Part shown: positions 17,725 through 27,048 of the stretch, one piece after another
Layout: every line of letters begins with the position of its first letter
Position numbering within the stretch: position 1 is the stretch's first letter
Source: Lacticaseibacillus suibinensis
GTDB taxonomy: Bacteria; Bacillota; Bacilli; Lactobacillales; Lactobacillaceae
Direction of reading: 5' to 3'
DNA length: 64,000 nucleotides
Assembly (NCBI RefSeq): GCF_003946175.1
Contig: NZ_RHOK01000004.1
Location: forward strand, 62,001 to 126,000
Program-made: the position numbers and the translations under genes
Notes under the pieces: generated by a model
Told to the model about the DNA's origin: nothing
Database searches by the model: none
Seen by the model: only the letters and a program-made list of their open reading frames with translations

Positions 17725-17828
17725 GTGGCGCCAACGCCGGAGTGGACAGCTACGCTCACGACCTCGCCTTCGAAGTGCGACGGCAATGCCGTGAGCTAGG
17801 CTGCCCATCCGGCTAAGCGCGGCGCCAC
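17725..17828. repeat. Type I palindromic intergenic element, copy B
   Basis: The outer arms GTGGCGCC (17725-17732) and GGCGCCAC (17821-17828) are perfectly complementary. Inside are AACG and CTAAG, the inner stem CCGGA/TCCGG, then CAGC/GCTG and GCTCACG/CGTGAGC. The ACCTCGCC/GGCAATG internal loop and a variable tip follow. Stem bases differ from copies A and C, but the unpaired motifs are kept. Confidence 0.75.
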
Positions 17829-17858
17829 TACGCAGCCTCCACAGCTAAGTTGCGCTCC

Positions 17859-17959
17859 GGCCGGCAACGCTCGAGTGATTAGCCTAGCACTGGGCCTCGC
17901 CGTCAAAGGCGACGGTAAGTCCCAGTGCTAGGCTAATCGTCGAGCTAAGCCCGCCGACC
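17859..17959. repeat. Type I palindromic intergenic element, copy C
   Basis: The main stem is a perfect 17-base pairing (17878-17894 with 17921-17937). Below it are CTCGA/TCGAG, AACG and CTAAG, and an outer stem GGCCGGC/GCCGACC with one mismatch. The CCTCGCC motif and GGTAAG face each other near the tip. It begins 30 bases after copy B in the same orientation, and CCGCAGCCTGCC follows it. The rnc promoter starts a few bases further on. Confidence 0.75.
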
Positions 17960-17973
17960 TCCGCAGCCTGCCT

Positions 17974-18001
17974 TTGCTTGTGTCCCAAGATTCTGTATAA
18001 T
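17974..18001 (+). promoter_or_regulatory. Promoter for rnc
   Basis: TTGCTT (17974-17979) and a perfect TATAAT (17996-18001) are 16 bases apart. It is the likely start of the rnc-smc-ftsY transcript. Confidence 0.65.
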
Positions 18002-18051
18002 GATTAGGAGTACGCGGATGTTTGGTCTGCGGCAGAAGAGGGAGGACGACC

Positions 18052-18747
18052 ATGGTCGCATCGGAGTTTGTGAGTGAACTAAGGCAGCGTTACGGAATCG
18101 AATTCCGCAACTTGGCGCTGTTGGATGAAGCGTTCACCCACTCATCTTATGTCAACGAACATAAGGAGTTAGGTTTGAAGGATAACGAAAGGTTGGAGTT
18201 CTTAGGGGATGCCGTGCTCGAACTGACGGTTTCCGATTATCTCTACCGCAAGTTTCCGGACCTGCCTGAAGGCCAGTTGACCCGGATGCGCGCCGCCACG
18301 GTGCAAACTCGTGCCTTCTCTGCTTTTTCCAAAGAAGCGCATTTTGATCAATACATTAAGCTGGGCAAAGGGGAAGAAAACGCCGGTGCCCGCCAGCGTA
18401 AGACCTTGCTAGAAGATCTTTTTGAAGCGTTCAATGGGGCGCTATACCTTGATCAAGGCCGCGAAGCCAACATCAAGTTTGCGGAGCAAATTATTTTCCC
18501 TAAAATCGATGCCGGTCAGTTCTCCGCCGCGATGGATCACAAAACCGCGCTGCAGGAGTTTGTTCAACAAGATGGTGAAGTGGAAATCTCATATCATTTG
18601 TTGAGTGAAAGTGGCCCAGCTCATGACCGCCAGTTCCAAGTGGACGTGACGGTGGATGATAAGGTGCTGGGCACCGGATTTGGTAAAAACAAAAAAGCCG
18701 CTGAGCAAGCAGCCGCCAATGACGCGCTACTGAAGCTGAAGGCTTAG
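18052..18747 (+). CDS. rnc: Ribonuclease III
   Basis: The 231-residue endonuclease cuts double-stranded RNA, including rRNA precursors. The catalytic domain shows the signature NERLEFLGDAVLEL and HSSYVNEH; the second acidic cluster appears in TLLEDLFEAFNGALYLD. The dsRNA-binding domain fills the last 75 residues (ALQEFVQQDGEVEISYHL, GKNKKAAEQAAANDAL). ATG 18052 with GGAGGAC upstream is chosen over an in-frame start at 18022. The rnc-smc-ftsY order is standard in Firmicutes. Long structured RNAs from the palindromes just upstream, if made, would be plausible substrates (inference). Confidence 0.96.
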   Translation: MVASEFVSELRQRYGIEFRNLALLDEAFTHSSYVNEHKELGLKDNERLEFLGDAVLELTVSDYLYRKFPDLPEGQLTRMRAATVQTRAFSAFSKEAHFDQYIKLGKGEENAGARQRKTLLEDLFEAFNGALYLDQGREANIKFAEQIIFPKIDAGQFSAAMDHKTALQEFVQQDGEVEISYHLLSESGPAHDRQFQVDVTVDDKVLGTGFGKNKKAAEQAAANDALLKLKA

Positions 18748-18765
18748 TCAAGTGAGTGATGGTTC

Positions 18766-21700
18766 ATGCAGTTAACACATCTGATTATCAACGGGTTTAA
18801 ATCCTTTGCGGATAAAACCGAAATCGACTTTGTCCCCGGCTTGACCGGGATTGTCGGGCCCAATGGTTCCGGGAAAAGTAACATCACCGAAGCCATTCGC
18901 TGGACCCTCGGGGAGCAAAGCGCCAAGAGCCTGCGCGGCGAAAAAATGGGTGACGTGATTTTTGCTGGGACCGCGATGCGGCCACCGCTTAATCGCGCCG
19001 AGGTCACCATGACTTTTGACAACGCCGATGGCTATTTACCGCATCAGCCGGCAGTCGTCACTGTGACGCGCCGGCTTTTTCGTGATGGTGAATCCGATTT
19101 TCTGATCAATAATCAAAATGTGCGATTGAAAGATATCGTGGATCTATTCATGGATTCCGGGCTCGGAAAAGAGAGCTTTTCGTTTATTTCTCAGGGCCGC
19201 GTAGAAGCCATTTTTAACAGCAAACCTGAAGACCGCCGCGGCATTTTGGAAGAAGCCGCCGGCGTTTTGAAGTACAAGCAGCAAAAGGCCAAGGCCGACA
19301 GCGAACTGAAAACCACCCAGGATAACCTGGACCGGGTCAATGATATCGTGGTTGAACTGCATCGCCAGGTCACCCCGCTGGCCGAACAAGCCTCTTTGGC
19401 CAAGGATTACGAGCGCCAAACTGCAGATTACCAGGCCGCCCACAAAAGCATTCTGGCCCTGGAAATTCAGCAGCTTGCGGCTGAGCAAACCGACACCGAA
19501 GCCAAGGCCAAAGTGACCGCGGCGACCGTGACGGCACTGACGGAGAAAATCAAGCATCTGGAGGCGCAGTCAGAAACCCTGACCGCCAAGGACCAGGACC
19601 TGGATCAAAAACTCACTACGGTGAATGATGACCTCTTGGGCCAGTCGATGAAGCTGGAAAACCTGACTGGCGCGGTCAACTTGTCTTCCGAACGGGCGAA
19701 CAATGCTCAAGCCACCTTGACGGATCTGAAGGCGCAAGTAACCAAAACCAAAGCCGATCTGGCCGACGCCGAGCGGCAAGTGGCAGCGCTCAAAACCCAG
19801 CAGGCAAACCAGCGCGAGCAGAAGCTGGCCCTGGAGAAGCAGCTGAACCAGGCTCAGGCGGGCGCCGCCTCACCAGAAGCCTTGAGTGCCCAATTGGACA
19901 AAGCGCAGGCCCAGTACATTGATTTACTGCAACAGCAGGCCCAAACCAACAACGATTTGGCCGCTACGGAAAAAGATCAGCAGGTGGCGCATAACCAAAA
20001 CGCTGCGGATCGGGAACGGCTGGCTGCGCTCAATAAGCGTCAACAAGCGCAACAGGAAACCGTTGACGGTTTGATTGCGGCAGTGGCTACGGCGACTACG
20101 GCAGGCGAAGAAACACGGGCGGCTAGCAGCCAGGCGCAAGCTAAGGCGGAATCCGCGCAGCGCGATTATGCAGACGCCGCTGAGCGGCTCAACCAGGCCC
20201 AAACCATTTATCAACGGGCCAAAGCGCGGTATGAAACCTTGCAGGAGTTGAAAGACGACTATGCTGGGTTCTACTCTGGGGTCCGCGCCGTTTTGAAGCA
20301 CAAAGCAGCGTTGCCTGGTGTGATTGGCGCCGTCGCGGAATTGCTGGCAGTGCCAGCCAAGTATCAGCAGGCCTTTGACATTGCGCTTGGTGGTAATCTC
20401 CAAGCGGTGGTCACCGAAAGTGAAGAGGCAGCCAAGCAGGCGATTACTTACCTGAAGCAAACTCGCGCTGGCCGGGCCACTTTTTTACCGACCAGTGTGA
20501 TCAAGCCGCGGCTGTTACCGGCTGCCCTCAAAGCCACGGTGGCACAGGCACCAGGGTTTGTTGGTATCGGTGCTGAGTTAGTCCGGTATCGCGATAACGT
20601 GGCCCCAGTGATGGAAAATCTGCTGGGTAGTTTGCTGGTCGCCGAAACCCTAGATGCCGGGATTAAGCTGGCGAATTTGACGCATCATCGCTACCGGATT
20701 GTGACGTTAGATGGCGATATTCTGAACCCTGGGGGCGCGCTGACTGGGGGCCAAGTCAAGAAGCAAGGCGTGTCGCCGCTGGCCCGGACCCAAGAAGTGA
20801 CGCAGTTGCACGCGCAGCTGCGGGAAATGACGGCGGCGTTGACCCAGCAGCAAAGCCAAGTGGCAGCGCTGCAAACCGCGTTAACGGCCGCTCAAGCTGA
20901 GGCCACCACCAAAGCACAGGCTGCTAGTCAAGATGAGGCCGACTTGCGCGCGCAGAAGGTGCAACTTGAGGCGCAACAGACGACTTTAACCCAGCTCAAA
21001 CGGCAACGTGAAGCGCTTAAGCTCGCTGGGGTGACTGAGGCCGATTATGAAAGTAAGCTGGCCATGTTGCAGCAAAAGGCGCGTGACATTAAGGCCGACT
21101 TGGCCGCGGCCCAGCAACTGATTGATACGACCAAGGCCCAGCAAAATCAAGCCGCAGCCTCCGCCGCCGAAGTGCAGACGCAAATTAGCGACTTGCAAAC
21201 CCAGCTGGCCGTGCTGAAGAACGAGGCTAAAACCACCGCTGCGCAGCTGGCCCAGTGGCAAGATGCGACCAGCGATCGTGAGGCCCAGATCAAGGCCTTA
21301 ACGGCGCGCATCGACAAAATCACCAAAGAGGCTAAGCAAAGCACCGAGGATAAGCAAACGCGCACCCAAACCATTGCGGCGCTGAAAGCCAGCACGGCGC
21401 AGTTGCGGGCGGAGCAAGACCGGCTGACCAAGGCTAAGGCCGCCAACCGCGGTGAATTGAGCCAAGTTTCTGCTACCATCACCACGACCTATACCCAGCA
21501 GCATACCGCCATGGCCGAGGCCGAGCAGCAGTCGGTGGCTAAGAACCGCATCAAAATCAACTTAGACAACCGTTTAAGCACCTTGGCGGAAACCTACCAG
21601 TTGACCTTTGAAGCGGCCTTGGCTCAAACCACTGCGAAGCCTGAGGAACTGCCGCAGCTCAAATCCAAACTGAAGCTCATTAAGCGGGGGTTGGATGACT

Positions 21701-22320
21701 TGGGGCCAGTCAATCCGAATGCGATTGCGGAGTATGAAAACGTCAAGACCCGCTTTGACTTTTTGACCAAGCAGCAAAATGACTTGCTGGATGCTAAGGG
21801 GCAACTGGAAGCCACGATGAACGAGCTGGATGATGAAGTCAAAACCCGTTTTAAGGCGATGTTTGATCAGACCAACGCGGCCTTTGAGCAGATTTTTCCG
21901 CAGATGTTTGGGGGCGGCGAGGCTCATTTGAGCCTCACCGATCCCGACGACCTGCTCCATTCCGGCCTTGAAATTTCCGCCCAGCCGCCGGGCAAAAAGC
22001 TCCAACGCCTGTCGCTGCTGTCTGGCGGAGAACGGGCGCTGACCGCGATTGTGCTCCTGTTTGCGATTTTGAAAGTGCGGCCAGTACCATTTTCCATTCT
22101 GGATGAAGTCGAAGCCAGTCTGGATGAAGTCAACGTCGACCGTTTCGGCCGGTTCCTGCGCGACTACAGCTCAGACACCCAGTTCATCGTGATCACGCAC
22201 CGGCGCGGCACCATGTTGGCGGCGAATATGCTGTACGGCGTGACCATGCAGGAAAGTGGGATTTCGAAGATGGTGTCGGTATCGCTAGACCAGATGCAAT
22301 CCGAACAAGCACCGGCTTAA
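18766..22320 (+). CDS. smc: Chromosome segregation ATPase SMC
   Basis: The 1184-residue condensin subunit compacts and segregates the chromosome with ScpA and ScpB. The N-terminal head has Walker A GPNGSGKSN (residues 31-39). Two long coiled coils rich in Ala, Gln, Lys and Glu flank a hinge at about residues 500-660 (LPGVIGAVAELL, GGALTGGQ). The C-terminal head has the signature LSGGERALTAIVLLFA and Walker B FSILDEVEASLDEVN. Length is normal. The ribosome site before ATG 18766 is weak, so coupling to rnc, 18 bases upstream, is likely. Confidence 0.97.
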   Translation: MQLTHLIINGFKSFADKTEIDFVPGLTGIVGPNGSGKSNITEAIRWTLGEQSAKSLRGEKMGDVIFAGTAMRPPLNRAEVTMTFDNADGYLPHQPAVVTVTRRLFRDGESDFLINNQNVRLKDIVDLFMDSGLGKESFSFISQGRVEAIFNSKPEDRRGILEEAAGVLKYKQQKAKADSELKTTQDNLDRVNDIVVELHRQVTPLAEQASLAKDYERQTADYQAAHKSILALEIQQLAAEQTDTEAKAKVTAATVTALTEKIKHLEAQSETLTAKDQDLDQKLTTVNDDLLGQSMKLENLTGAVNLSSERANNAQATLTDLKAQVTKTKADLADAERQVAALKTQQANQREQKLALEKQLNQAQAGAASPEALSAQLDKAQAQYIDLLQQQAQTNNDLAATEKDQQVAHNQNAADRERLAALNKRQQAQQETVDGLIAAVATATTAGEETRAASSQAQAKAESAQRDYADAAERLNQAQTIYQRAKARYETLQELKDDYAGFYSGVRAVLKHKAALPGVIGAVAELLAVPAKYQQAFDIALGGNLQAVVTESEEAAKQAITYLKQTRAGRATFLPTSVIKPRLLPAALKATVAQAPGFVGIGAELVRYRDNVAPVMENLLGSLLVAETLDAGIKLANLTHHRYRIVTLDGDILNPGGALTGGQVKKQGVSPLARTQEVTQLHAQLREMTAALTQQQSQVAALQTALTAAQAEATTKAQAASQDEADLRAQKVQLEAQQTTLTQLKRQREALKLAGVTEADYESKLAMLQQKARDIKADLAAAQQLIDTTKAQQNQAAASAAEVQTQISDLQTQLAVLKNEAKTTAAQLAQWQDATSDREAQIKALTARIDKITKEAKQSTEDKQTRTQTIAALKASTAQLRAEQDRLTKAKAANRGELSQVSATITTTYTQQHTAMAEAEQQSVAKNRIKINLDNRLSTLAETYQLTFEAALAQTTAKPEELPQLKSKLKLIKRGLDDLGPVNPNAIAEYENVKTRFDFLTKQQNDLLDAKGQLEATMNELDDEVKTRFKAMFDQTNAAFEQIFPQMFGGGEAHLSLTDPDDLLHSGLEISAQPPGKKLQRLSLLSGGERALTAIVLLFAILKVRPVPFSILDEVEASLDEVNVDRFGRFLRDYSSDTQFIVITHRRGTMLAANMLYGVTMQESGISKMVSVSLDQMQSEQAPA

Positions 22321-22336
22321 CCTAAAGGAGAAGAAA

Positions 22337-23338
22337 ATGGGATTATTCGATTCAATCAAGAAAGCCTTTGGCGGCGGCCAGCCTGAAGCGGCTGAGACCG
22401 AGAAATATGATGAAGGCCTGAAAAAAAGCCGCAGCACCTTTGGCGAGCGGCTCAATGCCTTGTTTGCGAATTTCCGGAGCGTGGATGACGACTTTTTCGA
22501 CGACTTAGAGGAAATGCTGATTGGGGCGGATGTTGGCTTTGAAACCGCCGTGAAGCTCACTGACGAGTTGCGCGACGAGGTGAAGTTGCAAAATGCCAAG
22601 CAGGCGGATGAGGTTTCGCAAGTTATCGTTCAAAAGCTGGTTGACATCTATGGTGAAGCTGGCGAAGGCGAGGATAACACCTTGCACTTCGCCGAAAATG
22701 GTCCAACCGTGTTCCTGTTCGTTGGGGTTAACGGTGCTGGCAAAACGACCACGATTGGCAAGCTGGCCCATCAGCTCCAAAAATCTGGCAAAACCGTGCT
22801 GCTAGCGGCAGGTGATACCTTCCGGGCCGGCGCGATTGAACAGCTCCAGGAATGGGGCCGCCGCGATGACGTGCCAGTGGTGGCGACTCAAGCCGGCGGC
22901 GATCCCGCCGCGGTGGTGTTCGATGCAGTCAAGCGGGCCAAGGAGGAAAACTTTGACGTGCTACTGGTAGATACTGCTGGCCGGCTGCAGAACAAAGTCA
23001 ACCTGATGAAAGAGCTCGACAAAATCAAACGCGTGATTGTGCGCGAGTTGCCTGAGGCGCCGCAGGAAGTGCTGCTGGTGCTTGACGCGACAACCGGCCA
23101 GAACGCCTTAAGTCAAGCCAAGGAATTCAATCAAACGACAAAGATCACTGGCATCGTGTTAACCAAACTTGATGGCTCTGGCAAAGGCGGTATCGTTTTG
23201 GCCATTCGCAATGAGTTGCACGTACCGGTGAAGCTCGTTGGTCTGGGCGAAAAAATGGATGATTTACAACCCTTCGCCCCAGATAAATTCGTTTACGGCC
23301 TGTTTAAAGGGCTGATCAAAGCCGCACCAGAAGAATAG
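22337..23338 (+). CDS. ftsY: Signal recognition particle receptor FtsY
   Basis: The 333-residue SRP GTPase docks the Ffh-ribosome complex at the membrane. The N domain is followed by the NG GTPase core: [16 protein letters not shown], the [12 protein letters not shown] motif, [12 protein letters not shown] and [11 protein letters not shown]. The acidic N-terminal A domain is short (about 30 residues), as in other lactobacilli. It ends a transcript with a bidirectional terminator. Its partner ffh is 1 kb downstream. Confidence 0.96.
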   Translation: MGLFDSIKKAFGGGQPEAAETEKYDEGLKKSRSTFGERLNALFANFRSVDDDFFDDLEEMLIGADVGFETAVKLTDELRDEVKLQNAKQADEVSQVIVQKLVDIYGEAGEGEDNTLHFAENGPTVFLFVGVNGAGKTTTIGKLAHQLQKSGKTVLLAAGDTFRAGAIEQLQEWGRRDDVPVVATQAGGDPAAVVFDAVKRAKEENFDVLLVDTAGRLQNKVNLMKELDKIKRVIVRELPEAPQEVLLVLDATTGQNALSQAKEFNQTTKITGIVLTKLDGSGKGGIVLAIRNELHVPVKLVGLGEKMDDLQPFAPDKFVYGLFKGLIKAAPEE

Positions 23339-23344
23339 GCACGA

Positions 23345-23375
23345 AAAAAGCTCTGCCGCGGTGGCAGAGCTTTTT
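23345..23375. terminator. Bidirectional terminator between ftsY and the minus-strand membrane gene
   Basis: A perfect 13-base stem, AAAAAGCTCTGCC with GGCAGAGCTTTTT, has a T run on both strands. It serves the converging ftsY and 23386 genes. Confidence 0.9.
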
Positions 23376-23385
23376 GATTGGCCAG

Positions 23386-23703
23386 TTATGCTGCAGCTGG
23401 CGCTTTCTTTTCGCGGCCTAAGATGACCTGAAGGACGATCAGCACCACGTAGAAAATCAAGATGTAGCCAAGCCAAGGGCCAATCTTAACGGAGCTATCA
23501 AACCAGTACTTTTGCCAAGAGACATTGCTCATGACCCAAAGGAAGATTGCTCCCAACAAGGCGCCAAGCGCGTTCAAGATGGCGAAGAACCAGAGATTGC
23601 CATTCTCATGATTGTGCAGATAAATGCCAGAAAAAACAAGATTCCAGAGACCCCAGCCGCAGAACGCCGCGACGATGCCCCAGTATAAAATAGTTGCAAC
23701 CAT
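23386..23703 (-). CDS. Small integral membrane protein of unknown function, 105 residues
   Basis: I cannot name a family. The protein has three clear membrane helices: residues 3-24 (ATILYWGIVAAFCGWGLWNLVF), 38-58 (LWFFAILNALGALLGAIFLWV) and 76-95 (WLGYILIFYVVLIVLQVIL). It ends in a short basic Lys/Ala tail. GGAGGG lies seven bases before the ATG. It is the only minus-strand gene among the SRP genes and converges on ftsY. It is a monocistronic unit, and no substrate can be inferred. Confidence 0.75.
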   Translation of the reverse strand: MVATILYWGIVAAFCGWGLWNLVFSGIYLHNHENGNLWFFAILNALGALLGAIFLWVMSNVSWQKYWFDSSVKIGPWLGYILIFYVVLIVLQVILGREKKAPAAA

Positions 23704-23909
23704 AGTGTTCCCTCCAATTCATTACTCTCCTAGTTTAACACGAATGTAAGCGGAACACTTACTCTTTTGTGAGCAAGCGAGCAGAGTTTTTGCCGGACCA
23801 TCTGGTTTAAGGCTCAAAGAGGGTTGGCTCACGTCAATGCTTGACCTTCTTGCTACTTGTCCAATCCATGGAGCATCCTTTGCACTGAGGCAATGAGTCA
23901 CCTGTTCAG

Positions 23910-24010
23910 GGTCAGCAATCGCTGACCGACCCGGCAGTGCACGCAATCGCTTAAGTCTGGAGTTGCGCTCCGGTTGTTGACGCCACGGGCATTGGTCGGT
24001 ATGCTTAAGC
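23910..24010. repeat. Structured intergenic region before ylxM
   Basis: Three pairings can be seen: GGTCAGC/GCTGACC on an AATC loop (23910-23927), CTGGAG/CTCCGG on a TTGCG loop (23957-23973), and GCTTAAG/CTTAAGC enclosing the latter (23949-24010). The AGTTGCGCT piece also occurs beside Type I copies A and C, so this may be a decayed relative. The 330-base gap (23704-24034) otherwise holds the promoters of two divergent genes, and I see no gene in it. Confidence 0.4.
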
Positions 24011-24034
24011 AAGGCGAAAAATGAGGGAAAATAG

Positions 24035-24376
24035 ATGGAAATTGAAAAAAATAACCGCATGAACTCTCTGTTTGAGTTTTACGGCGCGTTGCTAACGGAT
24101 AAGCAACACAGCTACCTAGAATTGTATTACGGTGATGACTATTCACTCGGCGAAATTGCCACGGAATTTGATGTCTCCCGGCAGGCGGTATACGACAACA
24201 TCCGCCGCACTGAAAGTAGCTTAGAAGAATATGAAAGCAAACTGCATCTGCTGGCCAATTACCAGGCGCAAAATCAAGCGGTCGATCAATTGGTGCGCTA
24301 CGTTCGGGCCCATTATCCCGCAGATGAACAGCTCAGTGAGTTGGCCGTCCGCGTGGCGGATCAGGCCGCACAATAG
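24035..24376 (+). CDS. ylxM: YlxM/p13-like DNA-binding protein
   Basis: The 113-residue protein has a helix-turn-helix of the sigma-70 region 4 type: [21 protein letters not shown]. It belongs to the UPF0122 (YlxM/YnzI) family, which is encoded just before ffh in most Firmicutes and has been linked to regulation or function of the SRP system. ATG 24035 follows GAGGG; an internal ATG eight codons on is possible. ffh starts nine bases after the stop. Confidence 0.9.
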   Translation: MEIEKNNRMNSLFEFYGALLTDKQHSYLELYYGDDYSLGEIATEFDVSRQAVYDNIRRTESSLEEYESKLHLLANYQAQNQAVDQLVRYVRAHYPADEQLSELAVRVADQAAQ

Positions 24377-24385
24377 GAGGCAACC

Positions 24386-25822
24386 ATGGCATTTGAAGGT
24401 TTATCAGAACGACTACAGAAAGCATTTTCTGGCTTACGCCGCAAAGGTAAGGTCACAGAGGCTGACGTTCGCGACACCATGCGGGAAATCCGCTTGGCGC
24501 TGCTCGAAGCCGACGTTAACTTTGGCGTGGTCAAGGACTTTGTCAAAACGGTCCGTGAGCAGGCCCTAGGCGCCGAGGTGCTGGACAGCTTAACCCCCGC
24601 CCAACAGATCATCAAAATCGTCAATGACGAATTAACCAAAACGATGGGTGAGGCGGCAGTGCCGCTGAACAAATCCGCGAAGATCCCAACAGTCATCATG
24701 ATGGCTGGGCTCCAAGGGGCTGGTAAAACCACCACGGTCGGCAAACTCTCCAAGTACTTGATGGAAACCGACAATGCCCGGCCTTTGCTGATTGCTGCCG
24801 ACGTATACCGCCCAGCGGCGATCGACCAGTTAAAGGTCATCGGCGAGCAGCTGCAAGTCCCAGTGTTTGATATGGGCACGGACACCGATCCCGTGGAAAT
24901 TGTCCGTCAAGGGTTGGCGCAAGCGGCACTGCAAAAAAACGACTATGTCTTGATCGATACCGCCGGCCGGCTGCAGATTGATGAACAGCTCATGACCGAA
25001 CTCGCTAACATCAAGGCTTTGGCTCACCCAGACGAAATTCTGCTGGTGGTCGATAGTATGACAGGGCAGGCGGCCACCGATGTGGCGAAAGGCTTTAACG
25101 AGCGCCTCGATATCACCGGCGTCGTTTTGACCAAGCTCGATGGGGATACCCGTGGTGGGGCGGCACTGTCGATTCGCCAAGTCACCGGCAAGCCGATCAA
25201 ATTCATTGGGCAAGGGGAAAAGATGGATGCCCTCGATGTCTTCTATCCGGACCGCATGGCGAACCGGATTTTGGGCATGGGCGACATGCTGACTTTAATC
25301 GACAAGGCCCAGAAGAACTACGACGAAAAGCAGGCGCAAGAAGTCGCCGAGAAAATCAAAGAAAACACGTTTGACTTTAACGATTTCCTCGACCAAATGG
25401 ATCAGGTCCAGAACATGGGTTCCATGGATGAAATCATGAAAATGATTCCTGGCCTAGCCAACAATCCGGCGATGAAGAACTTCCATGTCGACCCCAAAGA
25501 TATGGCGCACCAGCGGGCAATTGTGTATTCCATGACGCCTGCGGAACGCGAAGACCCTGATTTGCTCAACCCGAGTCGCCGTCGCCGCATCGCGGCTGGT
25601 TCCGGGGTGCCGATTATGAAAGTCAACCAAATGATCAAGCAGTTCAACCAGGCTAAGAAGATGATGAACCAGATGTATAAAGGCAACTTCTCTGGCATGG
25701 AAGGCTTGATGGGTAATGGTATCTCCGGCCGTTTAGGCAAAATGGCGATGAACAACATGGTTCGCAAACAAAAGAAGAACAAGAAGAAGCGGCTTAAAGC
25801 AGCCAAACATTTCAAGTCCTAA
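24386..25822 (+). CDS. ffh: Signal recognition particle protein Ffh
   Basis: The 478-residue protein binds signal peptides on ribosomes and, with 4.5S RNA, delivers them to FtsY. The NG domain shows [18 protein letters not shown] near residue 107, the [11 protein letters not shown] motif, [12 protein letters not shown] and [11 protein letters not shown]. The methionine-rich M domain (from about residue 330) has the RNA-binding [10 protein letters not shown] segment and many MxxM motifs, ending in a basic tail. It pairs with ylxM in an operon. Confidence 0.97.
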   Translation: MAFEGLSERLQKAFSGLRRKGKVTEADVRDTMREIRLALLEADVNFGVVKDFVKTVREQALGAEVLDSLTPAQQIIKIVNDELTKTMGEAAVPLNKSAKIPTVIMMAGLQGAGKTTTVGKLSKYLMETDNARPLLIAADVYRPAAIDQLKVIGEQLQVPVFDMGTDTDPVEIVRQGLAQAALQKNDYVLIDTAGRLQIDEQLMTELANIKALAHPDEILLVVDSMTGQAATDVAKGFNERLDITGVVLTKLDGDTRGGAALSIRQVTGKPIKFIGQGEKMDALDVFYPDRMANRILGMGDMLTLIDKAQKNYDEKQAQEVAEKIKENTFDFNDFLDQMDQVQNMGSMDEIMKMIPGLANNPAMKNFHVDPKDMAHQRAIVYSMTPAEREDPDLLNPSRRRRIAAGSGVPIMKVNQMIKQFNQAKKMMNQMYKGNFSGMEGLMGNGISGRLGKMAMNNMVRKQKKNKKKRLKAAKHFKS

Positions 25823-25872
25823 GGCATCAAAGCCTTGTCATACCCGGATTTTGGGTTGTAAAGAAAAAACTC

Positions 25873-25901
25873 TTTACACACCGAGTATCTTTTGGTATGA
25901 T
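25873..25901 (+). promoter_or_regulatory. Promoter for rpsP
   Basis: TTTACA (25873-25878) and TATGAT (25896-25901) have an ideal 17-base spacer, 35 bases before the start codon. It separates the ribosomal-protein operon from ffh. Confidence 0.75.
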
Positions 25902-25935
25902 TTTGAAGTTGAGAAATTTACAGGAGGTGGACTTA

Positions 25936-26211
25936 ATGGCAGTAAAAATTCGTTTGAAGCGGATGGGTTCGAAGCGCAAGCCTTTCTACCGCGTTGTAAT
26001 CGCTGATTCACGCTCTCCGCGTGATGGCCGGTTTATCGAAGCAGTCGGCTACTACAACCCGCTTACCGATCCAGTTGATTTGAAGCTGGATGACGACGAG
26101 ATCCTTGCATGGCTCCAAAAAGGCGCACAACCTTCCGACACTGTTCGGACGTTGCTCTCCAGCCATGGTATTCTTCAGAAGTACCACGAATCTCGTTTCA
26201 CAAACAAGTAG
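25936..26211 (+). CDS. rpsP: 30S ribosomal protein S16
   Basis: The 91-residue protein has the S16 core [38 protein letters not shown] and the C-terminal [12 protein letters not shown] 25936 has a full AGGAGGTGG ribosome site; the frame is open to 25897, inside the promoter, and that earlier start is not used. khpA, rimM, trmD and rplS follow in the usual Firmicutes order. Confidence 0.97.
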   Translation: MAVKIRLKRMGSKRKPFYRVVIADSRSPRDGRFIEAVGYYNPLTDPVDLKLDDDEILAWLQKGAQPSDTVRTLLSSHGILQKYHESRFTNK

Positions 26212-26221
26212 GAGTTAAACG

Positions 26222-26476
26222 GTGGATATTGCAGCGCTCATCAAAGCAATCGTGACGCCATTAGTCACACACCCCGACGCCATTGTGATTACGCCGCATG
26301 AAACGGCAGATTACATGGCTTTTGACCTGACGGTGGCTCCGGACGATGTCGGCCGGATCATTGGTAAACAGGGTCGGGTCGCTCAAGCGATTCGCACTAT
26401 CGTTTATGCCGTCAAGTCACCGTATTCTAAGCGAGTACGGTTAAATATTCTGGATGCTTCGCATTCAGAGCAGTAA
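26222..26476 (+). CDS. khpA: KH-domain RNA-binding protein KhpA (YlqC)
   Basis: The 84-residue single KH-domain protein has the GRIIGKQGRVAQAIRTIV signature with the GxxG loop as GKQG. In other Gram-positive bacteria KhpA pairs with KhpB (Jag/EloR) and affects division and sRNA biology. The start is GTG 26222, ten bases after the rpsP stop. Its place between rpsP and rimM is well conserved. A strong terminator follows. Confidence 0.93.
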   Translation: MDIAALIKAIVTPLVTHPDAIVITPHETADYMAFDLTVAPDDVGRIIGKQGRVAQAIRTIVYAVKSPYSKRVRLNILDASHSEQ

Positions 26477-26503
26477 AAAGACCGGCAGTCGCCGGTCTTT
26501 TTT
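26475..26503 (+). terminator. Terminator between khpA and rimM
   Basis: A perfect 12-base stem (AAAAAGACCGGC with GCCGGTCTTTTT) closes on AGTC and has a T run. It lies inside the rpsP-rplS gene string, and no good promoter is seen before rimM, so some read-through is likely. Confidence 0.85.
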
Positions 26504-26529
26504 CACATCATCAAGTCAAGGAGGCAGTT

Positions 26530-27048
26530 ATGGCAGAGCGCTATTTGGTCGGCAAAATCGTCAATACGCACGGCATTCGAGGAGAGGTCAAGGTGGTACC
26601 GGTGACCGATTTCCCTGAGCAACGATTCGCAAAAGGTAGCAAGCTGGTGATAGAAGCGAAAACACCGCTGCCAGTGACGGTGGTGAATGCTCGGCCACAA
26701 AAGCAGTTGTACCTGCTCACCTTTGCCGGCTTCGATGACATCAATGCCATCGAAAAATACAAAGGCTGCGAGCTGACCGTTGATGAAGCGGAGCAGGCAG
26801 AACTCGCCCCTGGCGAATACTATTATCATGACCTGGTGGGCCTGACCGTGATTGACCAAGCGGGCCAAACCTTAGGCCAAGTCAGTGAAATTCTGAGCCC
26901 TGGCGCCAATGACGTGTGGGTCATTCCCCGGCCGGGTAAAAGCGATATTCTCTTGCCATTTCTTAAAAGCGTGGTGCTTGACATCGACCTTGCGCAAAAA
27001 GTGGCGCATGTCGAGGTGCCAGAAGGGTTGATTGATGATGCGGATTGA
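26530..27048 (+). CDS. rimM: Ribosome maturation factor RimM
   Basis: The 172-residue protein assists assembly of the 30S head around S19. The N-terminal beta-barrel begins [18 protein letters not shown], and the C-terminal PRC-barrel holds [10 protein letters not shown] and [20 protein letters not shown] 26530 follows AAGGAGG. The end overlaps trmD. Confidence 0.95.
   Translation: MAERYLVGKIVNTHGIRGEVKVVPVTDFPEQRFAKGSKLVIEAKTPLPVTVVNARPQKQLYLLTFAGFDDINAIEKYKGCELTVDEAEQAELAPGEYYYHDLVGLTVIDQAGQTLGQVSEILSPGANDVWVIPRPGKSDILLPFLKSVVLDIDLAQKVAHVEVPEGLIDDAD

Noticed and set aside
17599-17808. 69-codon minus-strand frame in the rnc upstream gap
   Set aside because: It lies entirely over palindromic repeats; low-complexity Arg/Gly/Leu content and no ribosome site.
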